Below, in pieces: positions 36,501 to 46,590 of a DNA stretch of 64,000 nt. Made by a program: the position numbers and the translations under genes. The stretch comes from Equus caballus (Eukaryota > Chordata > Mammalia > Perissodactyla > Equidae). The stretch is from NCBI RefSeq assembly GCF_041296265.1, contig NC_091687.1, positions 100,840,001 through 100,904,000 on the forward strand, in the 5' to 3' direction. The stretch's first letter is position 1, and every line of letters starts with the position of its first letter. The notes under the pieces are model-generated. The model was not told the DNA's origin and ran no database searches. It saw nothing but the letters and a program-made list of their open reading frames with translations.

Positions 36501-37014
36501 GTTACTTTTTTTTCTGGGTGTTTTAATGGTTTTTCTCTGTTCCTTTCTTTGTCTCTTGCTCTCTTCCCTTGTGGTTTGATGGCTTTCTTTAGTAATATGT
36601 TTGATTTCTTTTGTCCTACTTTTCTTTCGCTTGTTATAGGTTTCTGATTTGTGATTACCATGAGGATCCTATTTAATATTCTATGCATACAACAGTCTAT
36701 ATTGAGTTGAAAGACTCTTTAGCTTGACCACTTTCTAAAAACTCTACTTTTTCACTCCCCTTCTCCAACATTATGTTTTTCAAATCATACATAGTCTCTT
36801 GTTTAGTGCGTCCATCCATTACCCTCTTATCATTGAAATAGGTGATTTTAGTACATTTGTCTTTTAACCTTCATATTATCTTCACAGGTAGTTGATCTGC
36901 TACCTTTACTATATTTTTATCTTTACAAGTGATTTTATTGCCTGATTTTTCATTGTTGTTTTGTTTTTTTGATATATCTTTTTTTATCTGTGTTTGTGGT
37001 CATTGCTTTCCCAC

Positions 37015-37901
37015 TTAAATAACTCCCTTCAGCATTTCTTGCAGAACTGGTTTCTTGGTGATAAACTCCTTTAATTTTTGCTTGTCTAGGAAGCTCTTTA
37101 TGTCTCCTTCCATTCTGAATGACAACCTTGATGGATAGAGTATTCTTGGCTGTAGGATTTTTCCATTTAGCACTTTAAATACATCATGCCATTCTCTTCT
37201 TGCCGTAGAGTCTCAGCTGAGAAGTCCGCTGATAGCCCAATGGGCTTCCCTTTATATGTCACTTGTGGCCTTTCTCTTGCTGCTTTTAGGATTCTCTCTT
37301 TGTCTTTAATTTTGGACATTTTAATTATAATATGTCTTGGTGTGGGCCTCTTTGGGCTTATCTTGCTTGGAGCTCTCTGTGCTTCCTGAACTTGGGTGTC
37401 TGTTTCCTTTTTCAGGTTAGGAAAATTTTCATCTATTATTTCTACAAATAAATTTTATGTCCCTTTGTCTCTCTCTTCTCCTTCTGGGACACCTATAATC
37501 TGAACATTAGCATGCTTGATATTGTCCCAGAGTTCCCCTACACTGTTCTCATTCTGTCTAATTCTTTTTTCTCTTTTCTATTCTACTTGGGTGATTTCCT
37601 CCAGTCTTTCATCTAACTCGCTGATCCATTCTTCTGCATCCTCTACTCTGCTATTGAGTCCCTCTAGTGAATTTCTCATTTTGAGTATTGTATTCTTCAT
37701 TTCTGATTTTTTTTTTATATCTTCCAATTCTTTGTGGATGTGTTCACTGTGTTCATCCATTCTTCTCCCCATATCTGTGAGCATCCTCATGATATGTTTG
37801 AACTCTTTGTCGAGTAGGTTGCTTGTTTCTGTTTCATTTAGTTCTTTTTCTGGGGTTTTGTCCTGTTCCCTTGCTTGGAAAGTATTCTTTTGTCTCCTCA
37901 T
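37015..37901 (-). pseudogene. LINE-1 ORF1 remnant
   Basis: On the minus strand, the frame starting MRRQKNTFQAREQDKTPEKE at 37,901 matches the N-terminal and coiled-coil part of L1 ORF1 protein. It includes EDAEEWISELDERLEEI. Downstream, RNA-binding-domain sequence is readable around 37,050-37,450 up to a TAA at 37,015-37,017. The overall length is not a multiple of three and the frame is broken in the middle. Confidence 0.8.
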
Positions 37902-39578
37902 TATGCCTCTTTCTCTGTGCTTATTTCTATGTATTAGATGAGTCAGCTATGTCTCCTGATCTTGGAGAAGTGGTCTTATGTATGAGATGCCTTATGAGAC
38001 CCAGCAGTGTGCTTCCCTCTCATCACCAGTCCATAAGAACCAGGAGTGACCCTTTTGTGAGCTACTTGTGTCCTTGTGCTGTGGCAGGGTTGTTCCCACT
38101 GCAGGTACCCAGGGAGTCTAGTCTTTCCTTCCCTGGCCAGCTGTTTGTAAATCTTGTTTGGGGAGCCTCAGCACTGGTGGCTACAAAGTCTGTCAGCACA
38201 TTCCTATTGCAGTTTTCCTCTTAATTGGGTTGGTATCTAGTGTAGCTGGTTGCTAGGCTCAGGGGCTTACAGTATGATAGGCCTCAGGCTTACAAGGCTG
38301 TTGTCAGTTCTCTTAAGAGTGCAGCTGAGTGGGGCTGTCCCTTGGCATGGGGGAACTCAATTGTTTCAGGCTTTGGGAGGTGGGGCTGATCCTTTTTATG
38401 GCTATTTGTGAAGCACAGGTCTTCTGCCGCTGATAAGCCTCATCCCCCACAGGACCACATACACCATCAACACAGTCCTGGTCTGTGCACACTTCTCAAC
38501 CCCCTGGAGCATACCCCAATGCCCCACTGCATAGGCCCCCATCTCTCCACCAATGACCCCCACAGTTCATCTGATCCTCACACAGGTCTTGCCCCACAGA
38601 GGCAGACACCCTTGCCTGCCTGTAGAGGATCAAGGCACCCAGTCAATGTAGGCTGAAAAGTAGCCTGAGGGCTTGCTGTTAGGTGGGGCCAGTCCCTATG
38701 GCAGGTTGCCTGTGCTGGCTGAACTGGATTAAATCTGTTCTCTAGTGGGCGTTGCAGACCCCTGGACTAACAGGCCAAAGGATGAACCTCAATGGCGCCC
38801 ACCGGGGTCCGTGTCAGCATGCCTGGACCAGCTTAGAACAATGGCCCCCACCAATGTCTCAGTCTCCACAGAGGTCCCTCCTCTCACCAAGATGCCCCCA
38901 GAGCCCACCAGATGAGTCTTGTTTCACCAAAGGACTGTCAGCCTTCTCTCTCATGATTTTAGGTTGCTGCAATGAGTGAGTTTATGCATGGGCCCTTTAA
39001 GACCAAGGTCTTTTCGGCTTTCGGCCAATAGCTTTTCTGGGGGTATCCTTGCTGCAGTTAATAGCCAGCAAAGCCGGATAGTAAGACCACCGTCTCAGTT
39101 GGGCTGAGTCTGAAGTATGCTTATAGCAGTATTGCCCCTCCTCTGGAACTCACTCCTCTAGGGAGGGCTGTGTACCTTAGGGTGTCTCCCGCCTGGCCAG
39201 CTGAGAAGCTCCGTTGCTACCAAAGGTGGCTTTTTTCCTCTACAGCAGGAATTTCTGCCTCTTATGCCTTCGTCAGGACTGTCCCTTGTTGTGGGGGTTC
39301 TTTTTATCCAGTTTTCAGTTTTCAATCCTGGGTAATTTTTCCAAAAATAGTTGTCACCTGGTTGTGTTTGTGGGAGGAGATGAGTTCAAACTCTGCTCAC
39401 ACTGCCATCTTGATGAGATCTCGAGAAACGTTTTTTTTTGTTTATGAAGTTAGGAGAGGCTGCTGTAAACATAGGGTCCATTGGGGGACACTGGGAGTTC
39501 AAAGTGTAGTGACTTTTCTTTGGCTAAGTTACAGCAATATCTCATTGGCTGAGCCCTTGCTGGCCTCCCAACTCCATC

Positions 39579-39828
39579 TTATTTATTTATTTGGTGAGGA
39601 AGATTGGCCCTGAGATAATATCCATTGCCAATCTTCCTCTTTTTGCTTGAGGAAGATTGTCCCTGTGCTAACATCTGTGCCAATCTTCCTCTATTTTTTA
39701 TGTGAGATGCCACCACAGTATGGCTTGATGAGTGGTGTATGGATCCATGCCTAGGATCCAGACCTGTGAACCATGGGCTGCTGAAGCAGAGTGCACAAAC
39801 TTAACCACTATGCCACCAGGCTGCCCCC
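39579..39828 (-). mobile_element. ERE2/3-type SINE nested in the ERV left LTR
   Basis: A reverse-oriented equine SINE with paired GCCAATCTTCCTC stretches and its head at the right (CCACCAGGCTGCCCCCCC). The target duplication is imperfect: CCAACTCCAT before and CCAATTCAAT after. ERV copy A lacks it, so it inserted after the duplication. Confidence 0.85.
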
Positions 39829-41009
39829 CCAATTCAATTTTAAATGTGATTTCCATTTATGAATTTTCATATTTTCCCCTTTTGATCAAGATCTTTCTCT
39901 GAAAGCATCACTGATCAAGAGTCAGTTTTTTTCCAGATTCAGTGGTCTTTTGTCCCTCAGCCGGGAGAGAACTTTCCTGTGTGTCATGTCCCCCATCAGA
40001 GGGAAAGTGAACAGATTGGAAATGTGTTGAAGTCACATTTGAGTGACAAGGATGGGTAGGAGGGAGAGCTCTCAGGTATTTCCCAATTAAATCTCTATAT
40101 TTCTAAAAGACCTGGTCTGGACTTCTTGGAAAAGCTGTGTCATTGGAGGTAATCTGCTTCAGTTCTGAGAAATCATTTCCTTCAGGTTATCAGATGGCTT
40201 TGCATGGGCTTCCTTACTTGGGGATATTGATTAATTCTGGGGAGATGTTTTGAGGGACCTATTTGAATCTTGATGGGAGGTACACTGTGTATTTTGCCAA
40301 TATCAGTTGGAATTTTGCCCGTAAGTAGGGTGGTAGTTGATTCACTAGGGGGAAATGATCAATGTCTTCAGAATCAGCTCTATTTCCTTCAGAAATGGAG
40401 CAAAATACAGGATGCTGAAGGGTCATTTAATTTACTTGGTTGGCTATTTTGATTGTTACTGTCAAATTCTAGAATTATTTCCTGCATTTGGGAAAGATAC
40501 CAGCATGATATCTTTCTAAGAAGTCTCAACCTAATAAACGAATAGGGTCAGAGGAGCTAAGGAAAAAAGGGTGGGTATCTCGAAAAGGGCTTAAACAAAA
40601 GGGAATAGGTTCAGAAACAGACACCTTTTGAGGTTTATTATAAACCTTCACTATTAGAACTGTTGTAGTACTCCGAGGCAGGGGCTGCTTTATAAGATTG
40701 GGGTTGAACACCAAGTGTTGCCTCCAGTGGCAATAAGGATAGAGAAAGATTCATTCACAATCTGGAGAGTTGATTCTCTGAGCCGATTCAGAGGAAGGAA
40801 TGGGAAGAGCCCCTGTAGTTCCTTGAAGCCACATCATTGGGAATTAGGAGGACATTGGAAAGGCTAGTTAGAGGATAGATGGCACGATGGCACCTGAAGA
40901 ACTTAAGTTTGTAATAGTCTATTTTCCAAAGTCCTGATTCTTTGCAATAATAGCAGAAACTAGGAGGTTTTTGCTTTTGTATTTAGTATTGAAGGTTAAG
41001 AATTTTGGT

Positions 41010-41034
41010 GTTTTTTTTTTTTTTTTTTTTTTTT
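41010..41034 (+). repeat. Poly-T run of about 25 bases
   Basis: An uninterrupted T tract lies inside ERV copy B. The matching place in copy A (near 9,636) reads only TCTTTCTTTTAGG, so the run expanded after the duplication. It could be a polymorphic microsatellite. Confidence 0.85.
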
Positions 41035-42581
41035 AGGTAACTCATCTAGGGTGAGAGTGAGTTGATTTGCCAAATTAACTAAATCTGGAGTGGATAGAGT
41101 TTCCCATTCCTCCCTGGTGCTTTTAACTAAAAGAGAAAGGTCCTGGTTCAGCTGGTTAATAAACACAGAGTTAAAACCTACCCAGGTGGATGTAACATCT
41201 GAAGCAAGACCAGAATTTTTTGAAAACAATCTGAAGGCAATTATAATAGTCATGAACAGGTTCCTCAGACTTTTGTGCATAAGCTTGAATTTTGTCCCAA
41301 TCAATAGGCTTAGGAAAAACTACTGTAATTGTTTGGTGGCATTTTCCCACAGGTGGTTTAGCCTCTTGCCTAAAGTTAGGGGTTTGTTTTTCTAAATCCC
41401 TTTCAGGATTTTCCCATTGGGCAAGTTTCATCCAATGTGTGGCTTGACCCTCACTGTGGGGTGGACTAACTGATATAGGTCTGAAAAACCAGATTAGTAT
41501 GTTTGTACAACTATATTAAATTCTTTAGTAAACCTACGGGGATGTTCAGTTACTTTAAAAAACTCTCTAACTATAGCTGGTAATGCAGCTAGGGAATATA
41601 AGAGATTTGAAGTTTGTTTGGATCCTCAGAAGACTTAATAGGTTCTGATTGATTTGGTGGAGGAGGGAGCAGGGAGAAGCTTAGGGAAAAAGGGAAGTTT
41701 GGTGAGAGAATTAGAATGGGGAAGCTGAGGGTATGGAGGAGGTGTAGGCAGTATAGAAGGGAAGGAAGAAGGTGGCGCTAGAGTCAGGACCTAAGCTCAA
41801 GGTAACTGATGCAGGTCCAGAGACAAAGGAGATGGGGGAGGGGAAAGAGAGGCTTGGGAAACCATTTTGTCTTTCTTTAATTGTTTGTATGCCTCAGTTC
41901 ATCTTAAAATTTTATTTTACAGAGAGGAATTTTAGACTCCTTCCTAGTTTGGAAGCCCCAAAATGCCAACCCAAATAGGCGTTCCATTCAGTTTTGGCAA
42001 TTTCAGAGCTATGGCAGTCCAATTTGGTTTTAATAAAATTAAGTTTCAGGAGTTCAAAAGTTCCCCATTGTGGCCATTGGTGTTCTAAATTACTTTTGGT
42101 TAGTTGGTTCATTTAGTCAGGAAGGTGCATGATTAGGGACCATGATTTTTAAACATAAAATCAGCCAAAGTCTCTGAATTGGGAAGTGCATCCTTAAACA
42201 TTTAGATGACTGGGATCCTGTTTCTCAGAGATCTTAATCTAGAGCAAAAGAAAAATGTCTAAAGATGTGCAGGCCAAATACCAGCACAGCTCCAAAAGAG
42301 GAGCCTGGTTCTAAGAGGAATTAAACCACAGGCCAGCACAGGTCTGATAGCACCATTCCCATAGGAACAGTCTGGTTCTAAAAAAGTCAGGCCAAAGGTT
42401 GAAAAGCACAGTCCAGCAGGAACAGTCCTGTTCCAAAAGGAATCAGGCTAAAGACAAAGTGAGTAATTGCAAAAAGGACAAAACCCTTTAACAGAAAGGA
42501 CAGGTTGTGAATAAAGGCTGAAGAGGTTGAAACTCAAGAAGAGTGGGGCTCGAGATCCAGGAGAAAACTTACCTTCAAACT

Positions 42582-42983
42582 TGTGAAAACTAATCAACAG
42601 AAACCTCCTTAAATTGGAGTCAGGAGGCCAGAATGGGGGACTCTCATGCCCAATGTCTATAGAAGAGCCCAATAGGAAAGAGAAAGACTTCCTCTTCCTG
42701 CCTAGCAACAGCTCAGTTGATGAGAGACACTCCCAATCCAGCCAATGACAATCTACTACACTTTGAACTCCCAGTCTCCTCCAATGGACTCTGTTTACAA
42801 TAGTTCTCCCAACTTCTGTTCCTCTTTATAAGAGTTTCTCCTCCCCTTGTTGTGCTAGACTTGAATGTGGTCACCATGGTTGTAGACCCCAAATTTGCAG
42901 TTCTTTGCTGATCCTGAACAAATCCATTTTTTTTTTTTTTTTGCTGGAGAAATAGGTGGCTGTCTATTCGTTTAAGGTCAACA
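42582..42983 (+). repeat. Inverted right-hand LTR of class I ERV copy B
   Basis: This plus-strand LTR runs from TGTGAAAACT to GGTCAACA, is followed by TTTTGGTGGC, and faces TAS2R copy 4. It is the counterpart of 11,230-11,622. It carries an internal T run near 42,929-42,942. Confidence 0.72.
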
Positions 42984-43556
42984 TTTTGGTGGCTCTACCA
43001 GGGATTCAGAGAAGACTCTTGATGATTCCAAAGCTAGGGAGCAAACAAATGTGGTACCCACAAAAGAATCCATTGACCTTACTCCGTTTCTCTCTAACTC
43101 TGGGGTTTGAGGGTAAGTCTTTCTACTGGACTTTTCACCCTTTGTGCCTTTAAGGCTCTCTTGCCTTTATTCAGGATCTATTTTAAGGCTTCATCCTTTT
43201 CTGGTTAAGGCCTTGTTTTTTCTGCAATTATCAGTTGGCTCTTCAGCCTCACTCTTCTGAATCAGGCATTCATTGGAACTTGTTGCTCCGTCTTAGATCT
43301 GATGCCAAATCAGACAGTTTCATTGGAACTGTGCTATTCAGCCTTTGGCCCAAGTCCTTTGGATCAGGCTATTCTATTGGAACTGCGCTGTTTAACCTTT
43401 GGCCTAACTCCTTTGGAATGGTGCTGTTCTAGTGGAACTGTGGTTTCAGCCTTTTGCCTAACTCCTTCAACATTAGGCTGTTCCATTGGAACTGTGCTGT
43501 TTAGACTTCAGTCTGACTCCTTTAGAATTAGGCTGTTCTTTTAGAACTGTGCTGGT

Positions 43557-43959
43557 ATTAAGGATAAGGTCATTTTTAAAGTTAAAGTAGGAAAGAAATA
43601 GTACAGTTAGAAATAAAGTATAAAGTTTAGTTATTTTCAGTCAACCCTGGAGCCTCTATTTTGTTAAAATTTCACTGCATCTGGCTCTGATAAAGACCAG
43701 GCAAATACGTTTATGCAAATAAAGACAGTGTGTCATTGAGCTGGGAGTGATTTGCATGGCAAAGGAGATCACAGGAATCCTGTTTTCAAATCCTGGGAGA
43801 CTAGGGTTGTATGCTGGTAGCTACGATTTTGTATGAATCCATATTCCTGCATCTCTGGTCTCAGCAGGGTGGCTTGTTCACAGAGGCTGTTTTTCCCTGT
43901 GGATGTGTCCTAGCACTTCAGAGTAAGAACTGAGTCTGAGCAGAACTTCCCCGGAGGAG
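43557..43959 (+). promoter_or_regulatory. Proximal upstream region of TAS2R copy 4, with paired octamers
   Basis: Homology with the other upstream blocks starts at GGATAAGGTCAT, directly after the ERV leader. Both octamers are perfect: ATGCAAAT at 43,713-43,720 and ATTTGCAT at 43,750-43,757, 29 bp apart. The proximal promoter candidate is therefore intact even though the gene has a stop. Confidence 0.55.
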
Positions 43960-44901
43960 ATGCCCTCCTCATCCATGTTGATCTTCATGGTCATCTTTTT
44001 CATGGAGACCTTGGCTACAATGTTGCAGAATGGCTTCATTGTTGCTGTACTGGGCAGGGAGTGGGTGAGATGCTGCACACTGCCTTCAGGTGACATGATG
44101 GTATCCTGCCTGGCTGCCTCCTTATTCTGCCTGCATGGGATGGCCCTCCTAAACAATCTCATTGACTCCTTTAACTTTTGTTCCAAAGTTTACTATTTCA
44201 ACACTTCCTGGGGCTTTATCAACGCTCTTACTTTCTGGCTTACTGCCTAGCTTGCTGCCTTCTACTGTGTGAAGATCTCATCCTTCTTTCATCCTGTCTT
44301 CCTCTGGCTAAAGTGGAGGATTTCTCGGTCAGTGCCCAGGCTGCTGCTGGGCTCCATGATTATATCTATCGTGCCAGTCATTCCATTAGCCACTTGGAAT
44401 AGCATTCTTGTGCAGCTGAGTGCCTCCCAGAGTTCCCATGGAAACGGCACCCTATGTGAAAGAATACAGACCATCTCTCTCTACTCTTTTTTGCCTACAG
44501 TGCTTATGTTGTTGATTCCCTTTCTCCTGTTCCTTGTGTCCACCCTCTTGCTCATATTCTCACTGTACAGGCACTTGGGGAAAATGAGGGACCACAGATC
44601 CGGCCCATGTGATCCCAGCACCCAGTCTCACACCATGGCCCCGAAGTCATTTACTGTCTTCCTTGTCTTCTACACATCATATTTCCTCTCCCTGATTATT
44701 GCTTTTATGAAAATCACAACACTGAAGAATCAGAGCCATGGGGCCTGGGAAGTGGTGACCTATGCAGGCATCTGTCTGCATTCTAGCATCCTGGTGCTAA
44801 GCAGCCCAAAGCTGAGAAAGGCCCTGAAGAGAATCCTTTGCAAGTCCCTGGACAAAAGATGGTTCATCACAAGTATCAATATCAATAATCAGTATCAATA
44901 G
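43960..44901 (+). pseudogene. TAS2R62-like copy 4, open except for one nonsense codon
   Basis: The reading frame is otherwise continuous over 313 codons, with all TAS2R hallmarks. These include [26 protein letters not shown], a loop 2 sequon (Asn-Gly-Thr), DPSTQSHTMAPKS and HSSILVLSSPKLRKAL. Codon 97, a tryptophan TGG in TM3 of the relatives (ACTGCCTGGCTT), reads TAG at 44,248-44,250. That would end the protein at 96 residues, before TM3 is complete. A single G-to-A change with an otherwise clean frame suggests recent loss, a segregating allele or a sequencing error. The tail resembles copy 3 (SININNQYQ). It shares MRDHR and MAPKS with copy 2. Confidence 0.9.
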
Positions 44902-46040
44902 ATAAGCCCTGAGTGGCAAAAATCTGCAAGGTTTGGGCCCTGTTCTTTCTTCATTTCCTCTTCTTTCCCACCCCTTCCCTGACCCATTAATTCTTTTTCC
45001 ATTTGTCTCTGTTCCTGCATCCTTCCATTGCTCCCAGTCCCTAATCTGTGTCCCAAACTACCTTGACTAGGATGTTGTCCTCATTTCCTCACAGGCTCTC
45101 TCAGCCTTTGTGTAAGCAACTCTAATTATATCCTCTAGGCATCATTGTGGTCTTTAATCCCTTTACAGAGACTAGTAACAGTTGTCAGATTTCTCTGTAG
45201 TCAATCTCAAGTAATTTTTTTTTTAAGAGTAGCATGGATTGCCCCATACCATTCACTTTGTGACATCAACTGGTCTCCTTATTCTTGCTCTGCTCTCAGC
45301 TCAGCCTCTCTATTTCAGCCCAATAAAGCTTATTTCCACCTCCCTGCATGTTCCTCCCTCCAGCCTGTGGTCAATAGGCCTACCTGGGACTTCCTTTTGT
45401 CCTTTCTCGATCAATCATTGCCATTCCCTCCTTTTTTGCCCTGCTTAAGGAAGATTCCACCCATGGGACTTTTTCAGTTTGATCTCATGGAAGGCTGAGG
45501 GTCAGTATGAGTTTTGTGTCCCTATAGGTCTTGTCCATGATTTTGTGCATTTGTTACATCTTGAATTAAAAGGAATTGTCTAATGTTGAAATGCTTCTAG
45601 GTTTTGGCCAACAGAAGAAAGAGAAGGAGAACAGAGAAAATTTTCTATAGTTCTTAAATTTGATAAGTCTTCTCCTCCTGTCCACTGAGCCTGGAATGCA
45701 CCCTGAAGGCCAATGCCTAGGATGGTAGTCTCCAAATTGGACTGTTTCCATCTCAGAGTATGGGCAAAATGATCCATTTGATGTATGAAGAAAGTGTGGC
45801 AACTTCAATTTCTATTTATTTTTATCACATGTTTTTAGTTCCTATTTGTTGGTGTATGTTTTATGATGCACATAATGTATTAGTAAGGTAGTACATGCTG
45901 TTAATTAAAGAAAATAATATGCATACATTGGGATGCATATTTATATATATTTTTTCCCAATGGAGTTCACCATAAAAGAGTATGGAGACCAAGAGACTAG
46001 AAGAGATTGGGGAAATCAGCAGACATGGTTAAAGGAGATT
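44902..46040 (+). repeat. 3' flank of TAS2R unit 4
   Basis: It is homologous to all the other 3' flanks but strikingly close to 52,218-53,350. For example, 45,541-45,810 and 52,853-53,120 differ at only a handful of positions by eye. No gene is visible. Confidence 0.75.
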
Positions 46041-46590
46041 CATAGGTGAGAAAGAAATTTCCTCTACTTTTCTAGGCTTTTCTGGCAGGTCTAAGAATTA
46101 AATTCACATGAGACATAATAAGAGGGGAAAATTAAACAAATTTAATAACATATATATGTGGGAACATCCCAGGAAAACTGAGTAACTGACCAAAATGGCT
46201 GAGGCCACCACCTTACATACCCTTGTCAGCTAAAGACAAAGGAGCACGTTGAGGGTAGTGGTTTGGGATTTCCAAGAGGAAGAAGACTATTCACATGGAG
46301 ATGGAAAAATAGATGTTTGGCAAACAGATCTTTGTTATGTCTTGCAAAGGCAATGAGACCTGGACAGGGCTTTGATCAAATGGGCCTTGCCAGATTCCTC
46401 CCTGTCTACCACAGCTAGTTCATATTATACTATAGTTATCTATGGTATTAGCTCTTTCTTGAAACATGCCTTCTCCCTTAAATTCTTAGGCAGTTGGGGG
46501 AGGCTCAACGTTTCTTCCTGAGTCTTTTGTTCTTAAATATAATCAAGCCAAAGAGACAGATTTTGGGGTAGCAAATTCTGTTCCCCTACA
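46041..46590 (-). mobile_element. Solo LTR in unit 4, same site as the unit 2 provirus
   Basis: The LTR is of the 15,215/21,233 family and lies in the same place in the 3' flank (after GGAGATT, before GTTTCATGTGTTTG). Only one LTR remains and no interior. It is a fossil. Confidence 0.8.

Larger units (their letters stand above)
32455..39423 (-). mobile_element. Near full-length LINE-1 nested in the ERV LTR
   Basis: About 7 kb of L1 lies in reverse orientation. The 3' end is at about 32,455 beside a T-rich run. The 3' UTR runs to about 32,650, ORF2 to about 36,500 and ORF1 at 37,015-37,901. A GC-richer 5' UTR runs to about 39,423, where the reverse reads GAGATCTCATCAAGATGGC. It splits the ERV LTR: 32,323-32,454 and 39,424-39,578 align to consecutive parts of 5,088-5,370. 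A short duplication (GAGAA) is visible at both edges. Both ORFs are interrupted, so it is not an active copy, although the 5' end is preserved. Confidence 0.9.
32323..43556 (-). mobile_element. Fossil class I ERV, copy B, hosting a LINE-1 and a SINE
   Basis: This is the same element and arrangement as 5,088-12,211. The left LTR is on the minus strand (32,323 to about 39,870, split by a LINE-1 and an ERE). A minus-strand interior (about 39,871-42,580) follows, with recognisable gag capsid and nucleocapsid and less of pol than copy A. A leader comes next, then an LTR in the opposite orientation (42,582-42,983) with its own leader to about 43,556. It is broken many times over and has no usable frames. 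The shared odd right end shows that copies A and B descend from one insertion that was duplicated with the TAS2R unit. Confidence 0.8.
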
